A model generated the notes under the pieces. That model did not search any database. It worked only from the letters and a program-made list of their open reading frames with translations, and was not told where the DNA came from. The translations under genes and the position numbers were made by a program. A DNA stretch of 64,000 nucleotides. Origin: CAKVLS01 sp045534265. GTDB taxonomy: Bacteria > Bacillota > Clostridia > Christensenellales > UBA1242. Of the stretch, positions 1-10,400 are shown one piece after another. Every line of letters begins with the position of its first letter. Position 1 is the stretch's first letter. The stretch lies in contig JAZSJH010000009.1 in assembly GCA_045534265.1 (NCBI GenBank), forward strand, positions 62,001 through 126,000. The letters run 5' to 3'.

Positions 1-1
1 A

Positions 2-3000
2 TCTTCTATTAAGATTAACAATATAAGTGTTATTGGAACTGTTGCTAGTTACGCATCTAACTTTGGTGGTGTAGTAGGTAGACTAGAAAGTTTTGTTATG
101 ATTGACACAATTGAAGTTGATATGACAGCGACTATAGCTGTTTCAAATTCAAATAGTGGCGGTGTAGTTGGCTTTGTTGATAAATCAAATACATCTTACT
201 ACGTTGTGTCTGGAGTTGGACAAACTGGAAATTATAGTGAAGTAACATTTGTTGTTAATGTTAGCACAACTAATATAAGAGTTGGCGGTGTAGTTGGCTA
301 CTCTACCGGTATGAAACTTCAAACATCATATATTGTTGCAGATATTGCAAGTGCTAGTGGTGTGAATAGTTATGTCGGTGGTATTGTAGGCCATATGATA
401 GATTCTAGTGTTGACAATGTAAAAGCATTAATTTATGAAGTTTCTAACAAATCTATATCGACTGATAGTACAGCTCTTGTTGCATATGCCGGAGGTATCG
501 TAGGTTATATGGAAACAAGTTCTTTAGAAAATACAGAAACACTATTTGACGATGCTAATTATATTTCAGGAACATATGCTGGTGGAGCTGTTGGTGTTGC
601 GGATGATTCTTCATTTGCAAATATCAACGTAGAAAACACAGATAGTGTTGCTGCATATATTTATGGTAGACTTTCAGGTGGTATTATTGGCTATGGTACC
701 GATATTGAATTTGCTACAGGTAACTTTACTGTTAAGGGCGAAATTGAAATTCATTCAAATTATCTATATGGTTCAAATCCTAGCCATTTAGGTGGTATTG
801 CTGGTGAAATTGAATTAAGCCAAGACATTACATCTTTAACTAAATTTTCATCAACAGCTGATATCATAGGAAATACTTATACTTATGCGGGTGGAATTTT
901 TGGATACTTTAAGGGTGGAAAAATTGAAGGTGTTGTTTCCTCTAAAAAGACAACAAACCTTATTGTTAATGGTAAAGTTAAGGGAACATCTATTGGATAT
1001 TTAGTAGGTTATGCAGCTTCTATAGACTCTACAAACCCTATTAATATTACAAATATTTCAATTCCATCAAACACAGTAACAGATACTATAAACTTTGCTT
1101 TAGAACCTTTGAATTCAGCAAGCGTAGGTGGTATTATAGGTACCGTGAAAGCAACAAGAGATAGTATAATTTCAAAATTCTCTAATTATAGAAATTATAC
1201 ATTTAATGCTGCTATTTGGCCTGAAATGTATGTGTTTGGTACTATGATAGGATCTATTTATTCTCAAAGTTCTGCTACCGTTTCAATTACAGAGTTTATT
1301 AATGAGGGTAATATTTCAAAAGATACAGATGTTACATCTTCATCTTTTGCAACTGTTGGTGGACTTATTGGTCTTGCAAGTGCAGATACAACGGCATATA
1401 TTAATATTGATGGCTCTAGTGGCACTTCAAAACAAATTAAAAATATTGGAAGTATTAATGTTGATACTTCTAATGCTGGCGGTATCGTTGGTGAAGCGTA
1501 TAATATTAATATTATAGATCCTGTAAGTACGGGGGCAATAACAAATGGTGCCATGGGATTTGTTGGAGGTATTGTCTCATATGCTGGTGGTCCAGTAAGT
1601 ATTACAACAACTAAAGCTCTAACTATTAGAAGTGGAGATATAGTAACAACTGGTGATTATGCTGGCGGAGTTATTGGATATGCTGGTGATACATACACAA
1701 TTAAAGGTTATTCTAGTCCTGATAAGAGAATTACAGTAACAGGAAAAATTACATCAGAATACAGTGCGGGTGGAATTGTTGGTTATACATATGTTGGAAC
1801 CGGAACATCTTTAATAGAGAATGTTAATTGTTCAGCTAGTACTGCCGAGTTATCTGTAACTGCTTATAGGTCTGGTGGCGTTGTAGGCTATATAACAAAT
1901 ACTGATAAGTTAACTATAAAAAATGTTGATCTAATTCAAAAAGTGTTTGTGTATGCAGATGAATCTGCAGGTGGTGTTGTAGGATATGTTTATTCAACCT
2001 TAGGTGTAACAATTGATACGGTTAAAGTTAGTGATGCAACAATATCTTTAATTGATACTTATTTGACTTGTGCTGGTGGTATAATTGGCGAAATGTCTGG
2101 TAGTGTAGCGACCATTACAAATTCTTCAGTAAAATCATCAAGAATAACTTCATCTTTCTATGCAGGAGGCCTTGTAGGTTACATATATGGTGGATATCTA
2201 AAAACTTATACATCTGTAACTTCTGATGATAATGATATTACATCATATTATGCTGCTGGTGGAATTGCGGGATCTGTTTCTCTTATTACTAGCGACAATT
2301 CCTTTTCTGGAACATCATCAAAAAATAATACTATAATTTCAGATATTTTTGCTGGCGGTATGTTTGGTGAGTGTTATTTGGGATCATATCAATATACAAA
2401 CTTTGGTGTTACTATCGAAAGCAATACAATGACAGCTCCATATGCTGGTGTTGTAATGGCTTCTCTTGAAGGCTGGAATTATGATTCTACAAAGATAACT
2501 ATGTCTTCTACATCTATAAAGAGTAATGTTATCGAGGGAGAATATCTTGGGGCAATTGCATATCTATATGATATTCATCTTTATAATTTGGATATAGATA
2601 ATGGAAACACAACAACATATAAAGGTGCCGATGCTTATTACATTGGTGGTATTGCTGGCTATGCAAATGAAGCTAGAGTAGATGATTGTGATAGCTATAC
2701 AGCCGTTTCTGCTTCGTCAGATGCAGATTACTGTAAGATCGGTGGAATTGTTGGTTACGCAGACGATAGTATAATTAAAGATTCATCACATGGTGGTGGA
2801 ACTGTTAAACCTCGATCTACTTATAGTGCAAAATACTCTTATGCGGGTGGAATTGTTGGTTATAGCTCTGGCTATATTGAAATAAGAGATAGTGATAACA
2901 CAGGTGCAGTATATGCTGGATATATTGCAGGTGGCATAATTGGCTATGTTTCTTCACCATCGTCAGGCTCTATTTTATATGATAGTGACAACTGGGAAGG

Positions 3001-3661
3001 TAGTGATATTAAAGTAAGCAACCAATCTGGTAGTAACCAAGAATTGTCTGTTGGAGGTATTGTTGGTACAACTTCTGGCGGCAGTATTACTTTAGATTAT
3101 TGTCATAATTATTCTAATGTAACTGGATACTACAGAAATACTGATTATCAGACTACAACATTCTATAGTAATGGCTCTGGAGCTTCTGGACAATTTAAAT
3201 GGAATTTAACTCAAGATTCTTATAATAACCATGGTTTAAGATGTTTTGTTGGTGGTATTATAGGATTCTTAGGTAGTTCGACATCAATATCATATACTCG
3301 CTGCTATGTTCAAGCATCAGACATTAGTGCTTATATTGACTACTCAACATCTTCTCTATACGCTGCTGGTATATGTCATGCAGATTATTATCATGACGGT
3401 ACTATTGGTTGGGCTTGGGGATCTGTAACGGTAGATATTACTGTTTGGTCTGGCGCTATTGCTGGTTGCGGACAAGGTGCAAATATGGATGGCTGTACGT
3501 ATGACTCAAGTGCACTAAATCCTAGAAGTAAACTTTCTGGTAAAGCTGGTCGTTATTATACTGATGCTTATCAAAAGTGGGATTGGGTATGGTACACCAA
3601 GAAAGAAGGAGCATATAAAGACACATTCTCATCTATTATTAATTCTAGATATAGCAGTTAA
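2..3661 (+). CDS. GLUG-repeat surface protein, C-terminal part (5' end outside window)
   Basis: The reading frame is open from base 2, upstream of the first in-window ATG at 98, so this is the C-terminal 1,219 residues of a longer protein. It consists almost entirely of about 28 copies of a GG[IV][VI]G[YF]-like core spaced roughly 35-45 residues apart, which is the GLUG-type repeat of bacterial surface proteins. The segments between cores are rich in Ser, Thr, Asn and Tyr, as in a beta-helix. No sorting signal, membrane segment or charged tail is seen at the C-terminus, so any anchor must be at the missing N-terminus. The neighbour downstream is a giant lipoprotein with the same repeats. An extracellular adhesive or structural role is inferred; the substrate is unknown. 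Confidence 0.85.
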   Translation, partial: SSIKINNISVIGTVASYASNFGGVVGRLESFVMIDTIEVDMTATIAVSNSNSGGVVGFVDKSNTSYYVVSGVGQTGNYSEVTFVVNVSTTNIRVGGVVGYSTGMKLQTSYIVADIASASGVNSYVGGIVGHMIDSSVDNVKALIYEVSNKSISTDSTALVAYAGGIVGYMETSSLENTETLFDDANYISGTYAGGAVGVADDSSFANINVENTDSVAAYIYGRLSGGIIGYGTDIEFATGNFTVKGEIEIHSNYLYGSNPSHLGGIAGEIELSQDITSLTKFSSTADIIGNTYTYAGGIFGYFKGGKIEGVVSSKKTTNLIVNGKVKGTSIGYLVGYAASIDSTNPINITNISIPSNTVTDTINFALEPLNSASVGGIIGTVKATRDSIISKFSNYRNYTFNAAIWPEMYVFGTMIGSIYSQSSATVSITEFINEGNISKDTDVTSSSFATVGGLIGLASADTTAYINIDGSSGTSKQIKNIGSINVDTSNAGGIVGEAYNINIIDPVSTGAITNGAMGFVGGIVSYAGGPVSITTTKALTIRSGDIVTTGDYAGGVIGYAGDTYTIKGYSSPDKRITVTGKITSEYSAGGIVGYTYVGTGTSLIENVNCSASTAELSVTAYRSGGVVGYITNTDKLTIKNVDLIQKVFVYADESAGGVVGYVYSTLGVTIDTVKVSDATISLIDTYLTCAGGIIGEMSGSVATITNSSVKSSRITSSFYAGGLVGYIYGGYLKTYTSVTSDDNDITSYYAAGGIAGSVSLITSDNSFSGTSSKNNTIISDIFAGGMFGECYLGSYQYTNFGVTIESNTMTAPYAGVVMASLEGWNYDSTKITMSSTSIKSNVIEGEYLGAIAYLYDIHLYNLDIDNGNTTTYKGADAYYIGGIAGYANEARVDDCDSYTAVSASSDADYCKIGGIVGYADDSIIKDSSHGGGTVKPRSTYSAKYSYAGGIVGYSSGYIEIRDSDNTGAVYAGYIAGGIIGYVSSPSSGSILYDSDNWEGSDIKVSNQSGSNQELSVGGIVGTTSGGSITLDYCHNYSNVTGYYRNTDYQTTTFYSNGSGASGQFKWNLTQDSYNNHGLRCFVGGIIGFLGSSTSISYTRCYVQASDISAYIDYSTSSLYAAGICHADYYHDGTIGWAWGSVTVDITVWSGAIAGCGQGANMDGCTYDSSALNPRSKLSGKAGRYYTDAYQKWDWVWYTKKEGAYKDTFSSIINSRYSS

Positions 3662-3667
3662 TAAGCT

Positions 3668-3700
3668 AAAAAAAGAGGTAATTATTTACCTCTTTTTTTT
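3668..3700 (+). terminator. Intrinsic terminator after GLUG protein
   Basis: Ten-base-pair stem (3672-3681 with 3686-3695) with a four-base loop, followed by a run of T. It begins seven bases after the stop codon. Confidence 0.9.
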
Positions 3701-4026
3701 GTTGGGGAGAATGGATTGCTTGAAGATTAAGAAAGGTGTTTGTAGATTGAAATGTTTATATAAAATATTGGCTAGGATTTGTGACGATATGGCGGGGTGG
3801 TTTTTTAGTTGGAGATGTTATTTTTTGGAGATAGTAGTGAGTTATTTTGTTGATGGTTTTTAGTTAATAAAATAATTTTTATAGGCGACTTTTTAGGTTG
3901 TTTTTCTTAATTAAAAATTGTGACTTTTTCAAAAGGTTTTTTGTCTATTGTATAAAATTAATTTGCAAAATTTCTAATTTTATAAAAAATGCTATAAGTG
4001 GCTAAAATAGTAGGGTATAGAGTTAA

Positions 4027-4042
4027 GACCGAGCGGTCGGTC
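4027..4042. promoter_or_regulatory. Operator-like palindrome, copy 1
   Basis: GACCGAGCGGTCGGTC is a 16-base imperfect inverted repeat with one mismatch between half-sites, resembling TetR-family operators. It shares the pattern GACCGnnnGGTCGG with copy 2. Such GC-rich symmetry stands out in this AT-rich spacer. No TetR-type regulator gene is in the window, so the binding protein is unknown. Confidence 0.45.
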
Positions 4043-4167
4043 GGAATGCAGTTTATTTCAAATTACGGATTTGATTTGGTTTAGTATTTTGGGTTGAGAG
4101 TTGTTTTTGAAGAGTTTTGTTTTAGATGCAAAATGTATTTGTATTTAAGCCTGATTGATATTTTTTA

Positions 4168-4182
4168 GACCGTTTGGTCGGG
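4168..4182. promoter_or_regulatory. Operator-like palindrome, copy 2
   Basis: GACCGTTTGGTCGGG matches copy 1 at every fixed position of GACCGnnnGGTCGG, 141 bases further on. It lies about 220 bases upstream of the predicted promoter of the giant lipoprotein. Confidence 0.45.
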
Positions 4183-4385
4183 TTTTTCGGTGCTAAAATT
4201 TTTATAAGTTTTTAAGAGTGTTTTGTTTGAGTTTTTTGAGTGGGTGGACATATATCTTGTAATGTTTGTCGGGTTTGCAAGATTTGTTTTTATAAATTAT
4301 TTGGTTGTTTATTTGGTAGAGGCTCGCGGGCTTTTTTTGCGTTTTATATTTATATATATTATATATATTTTATTTTTGTATTTGA

Positions 4386-4414
4386 TTGACTGGGAGAGTT
4401 GTTTTTTATATAAT
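4386..4414 (+). promoter_or_regulatory. Sigma-A promoter of the giant lipoprotein
   Basis: TTGACT and TATAAT are separated by exactly 17 bases. The predicted start near 4421 gives a leader of about 56 bases before the ATG at 4477. Confidence 0.7.
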
Positions 4415-4476
4415 ATAAAGTGTTAAAATGTACTTGATGTCGATTGCTAAAACTTTTGAAAAAGGAACGAAGTAAG

Positions 4477-7400
4477 ATGAAAAAGTTTTTCACAATTTTA
4501 ATGATGATATGTTTTGGCTTTACAGGCCTTTTATTGGGTTGCGGTGGAGGAAGGTATGACAACCTTACTATTTCTATCAAGACCGAACAGGCAAGAGCGG
4601 AAGATGGAAGTATCACGCTATATGTAGGTGAAGGAACTGAAGACATAACTGTCTCTATGGCGGGAGCTCCTAAGGGCTTTAACTTTGTTCCTTCTTTTAG
4701 CTTATCTGAAAACATTGTTAAACTTGGTGATGTAAACCATATGCTAGACAATGGTGTAAGAAAAACAATCGAAGGTATTGCTCCTGGATTTACAGTTCTT
4801 ACAGCATATACAAGCGAAGGTTCAAAAACAGCAACACTAAAAATCAATGTCATTAAAAAAGCTGAAAGTATATCTTACAATACTGATTACAAAATCGCGG
4901 TACTAAATACTGCTGGACACAGAACAGTAATTGATACAGCATCTGCGATTTCAATATTCCCAAAAGATAGCAATCAAAACACAATTAAATATTCACTAGC
5001 AACACCTGGACTATCTGATGTTGTTAGTATAAGGGGTAATGAACTTATTGCTCTTGCAGGCATAGAAACAACTCCATTAACAGAGTTTACTGTAAAAGCA
5101 GAAGTTGTTAACCACCTTGGTGAAGTAAACGAAAATGTTGATCCTGTTTATATTCCTGTTAGAATAATGGATAACATTTTGCCAGACGATATAAAGTTGT
5201 ATCAATCAAAAACTGAATATGATTCTGTATCAGATGCAGTTTTGAATAATCCAATTAACTCAACTTTGATTTTGTCTAAAAACTATCACGAAAACAATGC
5301 AACTTATGTTTTTGTTGGTGTTAATACAACAGAGAATATAACTGTTATTCCACCAGCCAATGTAAGTTCTTCTCCAGTAATGACAACTTTGGCTGGAAAA
5401 CCAACAAGGGCTGGAGTTAAATACTTTGTTTATAGAGTTCAAGCTATAAGATATAGTGATGTAAAATCTTTGACATTCACAATCACTGTAGATGGATATG
5501 AAAATTTCTTTAATTTTACAACTAAGCTAGATGTAAAGTGTGAGTTGTATATTAGAAACTTTAGTGTAAATGATGAAACACTTATTGATGGCGAATCACA
5601 CGAAGTTACTCTTTATACAAACGACCAAACATCTGGAACAATGATAAAGATTGCTGTTGGTAATCCAAAAGAAATTTTGGCGGCAGATGCGAAATTCTTT
5701 ATTCAACTATACAATCACTCAACAGGTGAGGTTGTATCATCATCAGATCTTAGCAAATTCTTTATTGTAACAAACCTAGCAAATAACTCTCATGGACTTG
5801 TTGAAGAAGGGTACCTAAAGGAAGTTAATCTAGCATTAAAACTTAACGGAACAACTTTAAGTACAGCAGACTCTGGAAAGTACAAACTTGTAATCACTGC
5901 AGAGCAACCACTTGCATTTACATACAAAGCAACTACAGAAGTGTTTATTAGAATTGTTCAAGGTATCAGTTCTATGGATAGCATTTCTTACGAAGGTGTA
6001 GAAAATAGCGTTTCTGATCCTATTAAAATCAACTTTGAAGAAGGTGTAGAACCACTAAAAGTAACTTTGAATGCACAACCAGCAAGCGAAACTTCTTATG
6101 AAACTTTATATGCAGAAAGTACAAATGAAGCTGTGTTTAAGGTAGTAAAAGAATCAAACCTTGGAAATACATTCCTTATTCAGCCAATATCTGTAGGTAA
6201 AGCAGAAGTTAGATTCTGTAGCAAAAACCTTACAAGCCCACTTGTATACAAGGTAAATGTATATGAAGATATCGAAGACTTCTTCATTTCTGTAGATGAA
6301 TTTTCTCAAGCTTCATATATCGGCAAATCAACTGTTGTTGACAACTCTTTGACTAGTGCAACAATTAAAGCAAATAACGTTGGAGCTTGGTCTTCTAATA
6401 TCCAACTAAAATTAAGCACATTACCAACGACTGCAGAATTTTATGAAACAGAAGTTGAAGTTTATAATGCTGCTGGCGAAGCTGTAGAAAAAGACGGTAT
6501 TTATATTCAAGACGAAAACTTCAAACTAAATACAAGAAACTTGAGTTTTTCAATGAAGCATACAACTTTGGATATGACTTACAAGGTTGTTGTTAAAATG
6601 ATTAACTTTGACGGAACTACAATACAAAAAGAATTCCTTGTTAATTCATACGTTCCTATCACAAAGATAACTATGACATTAACAAACAATACTTTGTATA
6701 ATCCAAACAATCTTGGATACTTTGACCTAAATCATACTTCAAAGACATATACAAAAACTCAAACAACAATCGCAACTAACGCAAATGCAACATTTGCATA
6801 CACTGCAAACATCTTCTATGAAGTAATCGTAAATGGTACAGTAACTGAGAACTTACTAATCCGTAACGGTACAGAATTTAGTCTAAACCCTAATTACGAA
6901 ATTACAAAATATCCACAAAAAGTATACTTGATTGCATACGCATTAGAATTTGGCAAGAGAGTAGAAACAGAACCTGCAATAATCACTATTAAAGACCCAG
7001 TGACAGTAGATGCAATGGCTGTTGAGGGAGATATAAATGGTGACATATTATACTTTAAGTTAGGATATGATAGCTTCAAAGATATCAAAATTACTTTGAC
7101 TCCTAGCATTAACCTATTTAATAGTGGTGTAAAATGGGTTCAATATAGAGAAGGAACAACAGAAGTTCTTGACTTTGCAGATAACAACGGCGGTCAAATG
7201 GTACCTGTTGATACAACAGATGCAATATTCTCTGTAGATGATTTAGGAAATAACAACTTTAGAATCAATGCAATCCAAGCTGGTAATGCAAGATTCTTAC
7301 TTATCCCAGAAGACAAAATCAAAAACATCAATGGTAGCCATTATGTTTATGAATGGGATAAAATAATTGAACTGTTTGTATCTGTTGCAGATGGTTCTAG

Positions 7401-10400
7401 ACAAAATCCATATCACGTAGCTTCATTTAAGGACTTTAAGGATATCGAAAAAGCAATGGATAAGTTCTATGTTTTGACAAACGACATTGCAATAGAAGAT
7501 AACTGGATTCCACTAGGCTACGGAACAAGAACTCCACTTAATGGTGGTATCAATGGTTTGTATTCTAGAATAGTAAACGCAGAAACAGGTGAAAAATATT
7601 CAGTTCAATATGACATTACTGATATATCTTATGCAGTTGCACTTCCTAGCAATATAAGCCACTATGGTCTTGTATATGCTCTAGGTGATGGCATTGTAAT
7701 CGAAGGCGAAGAAGATAAAGATAAGGCAATTTTGGAAAATATGATTGTTTCTTATAGTTATGTTCAAGCTGAATTTAATGGAGAATTTACTTTTGGTGGT
7801 CTAGTTGCTATCAATAGAGGTACAATAGACAACTGTAGAGTAACTCTAACAAATGTATCTATTCAACTTAGCGGACTTAGCTATTCTGTTGGTGGAATGG
7901 TAGGTCTAAATGATGGCGGCACAATCACAAATAAAGATGTTGATAATGCAGTTAATGTAAATATCAATATCGAACTTAAAGCAGACAACTTCTTAAGCGC
8001 ATACTTTGGTGGTATGGTTGGACAAATGAAGTCTGGCTTAATTAACGGATACCAAAAAGATTATACAGAAATTGATACTGTTGGTATTACTTTTGGTGAC
8101 CAAGGTTATGATGTTATTTCTAACTTTAGAATAACAACAGACAAAACATATCCATCAGAAATTGTTTCTGCTGTTGGCGGTGTAGTTGGTTTTATCCAAA
8201 ACACAGACACTACTGCAGTTGACATAAAAGACCTTGCTGTTAGCGGTACAGTTAGAGCTAGCGCTATTGATAACGTTGGTGGTATCGTAGGACAAGTAAG
8301 TGGCGCTTTAAACAAAGAAGACAATTCAGTTGCTGTAAGATTCTTTAATAATACAAATAACGCAAAGATATTTGGTAGAAAATATGTTGGTGGTGTAGTT
8401 GGTAGAGCTAAATATGCAAGTTTTAATTACTGCTCAGCAGAAAACTACAGAGAAACTCAAACAACTCCAAGAGCATTTATTACTGGCGTTGATTATGTTG
8501 GTGGTTTTGGTGGTATGCTAGAAAATATCAACATCTCAAATAGCTATGTAGTATCTTATTTTGAAAATGCTCCTGACTTCAAGGCAGAAGATATTTCTTC
8601 AACAAATAGTGATATTGTTGTAAATTCAGAAACTGCAACAACAGAATCTAGAGTTGGTGGATTTGTAGCTTCACTTACACTAGAAGATACATATATTGTA
8701 AACAAAGTAGCGACACTTCTTAACTCATATGTTAGCTCAAATAGCACAAGATACTGTGGTGGTGTATTTGGTTACTACAATGGCTTGGGCGGGGTAAATA
8801 ATGTAATATGTAAAGGTTTTGCTAAAGGCTTTAGTCCTGTAACTGGTCAAGGTACAATGGGTCCTATTAGCCCCGCAGCAACATTCTATTCAGCTCTAAA
8901 CCCAACAGGTATGATCTCAAGCCTAGCTGATGTTGTGAAAGGTAGCGGAACATATGATGATACAGCTATCTGGAAGACAGAAGCAACTATCAACGATGGT
9001 TTGCCATACCTTCTAGATGATGCTGGCAATATCTTGTTTGCATTCCTTCCAATCACTATCGAAGTTGTTGTAAAAGACCAAGATGGTATGGATATTGATG
9101 AGTTCAATAATTCTGGTTATGTATATGTAGAAAACAATGTAGCGCTTATTTATCTAAATGAGCTTACTACTGGTGAGCTTACTGCAGAACAATTACTAGC
9201 ATTAAACACTCACAAAATAACTGATTTTGCACAACTAAATGTTTTGCCTTGGACTTTGAAAACATCAAGACTTGTTATTACTTCAAGCAACTCTTCAGTT
9301 GTTAGAGTATCTCAAGACTCTTTGGTTGCTATGAAAGAAGGTTCTGCAAGAATTACCGTTTCTTCTAAACTAAATGCAGATTATAGATGCGAATTCTTCG
9401 TTATCATCAAATATGGTCTAACAAACTATAAACTATATGAAACAAGCAACTTTGCTCCATCTTCTGAAGTAAAAGATGATGAAACAGATCCAATCACAAT
9501 GGTTGTTGATAAAAAGGTTGCTTTGTATGAAAATACAACTTACACAAGAAATGTTGATGGAACAGATTATGATCTAAAAGTTACAAATACAACTGCTGTT
9601 AAGTTTGTTTTGGAAAATGATACTTACAAAGATTCATTTATCATTAACACAAACTGGACAATCAGCCACGAAACTTATACAGAAATAGCTGTTTCAACAC
9701 TAACTACAATTTATTCTAAACTTATTACAGAAGATGTTGCAGTTAAAGTTACTGCTACACCTTTCCTAGAAGTAAGTTATCTAAATACTCAAACTCAATT
9801 GTTCTATGAACATTTGAAAGCAACTTTCTATGTAAAAGTTGTAAATGGTGCTGATAATATTTACTTTGAGAGCAGCATTAGCCAAACTCAAGGTATAGAA
9901 ATTACTCAACTGCAAAGCTTTGTGTTTACTGTAATTATGGATACAGATACAAACGAAGACGCTATTGTTCCTACAATTACTGATAGCGAAGGCAACATTA
10001 TTGATGATACTGGCGCTTACGAAGGCTCAGTTGTTAGACTTCAAACAAATAGTGGTGGTGAAGCTAACATTGAAGAAGTAATTGATGGCAAGAGAGTTTT
10101 AGTTGGTAAGAAAGTTTCTTATACAATCAGCTATGAAGCAGAAACAGATGATGATGGCAGAGTAGAAAGCCTAAAAGAAGACAAAAAGTTTGTAATCTTC
10201 TTTAGCAGTTTGCTTGTTCCTGATGTAAAAGTTTCTCTTCCTATTACTGTAAAACCACAAGATATTGTTAGTGCAGATATTGGTGTATATAGCAGCACAG
10301 CTGACTATAACACTAGCGCTTCTGGTACAACAAAAAATGGTACAGACAAATTTATCTTCAACGGCGGTGATAATGTAGCGTTACTTACTGTTGAAATTTA

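Larger units (their letters stand above)
3701..4385. other. T/G-rich non-coding stretch
   Basis: This stretch has no supportable gene on either strand. The + strand is markedly rich in T and G, which produces short hydrophobic frames (for example at 4223-4426) with no Shine-Dalgarno. It contains two copies of an operator-like motif, listed separately. It differs in composition from the A-rich spacers elsewhere in the window and may be decayed DNA or an unrecognised regulatory region. Confidence 0.6.

Noticed and set aside
3564..3863. A 99-codon frame overlapping the end of the GLUG protein
   Set aside because: It crosses the terminator after the GLUG gene and has no translation start signal; it is a shadow frame.
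4223..4426. A 67-codon frame of hydrophobic residues in the T-rich spacer
   Set aside because: There is no Shine-Dalgarno, the start is TTG, and its hydrophobic content follows directly from the T-rich DNA.
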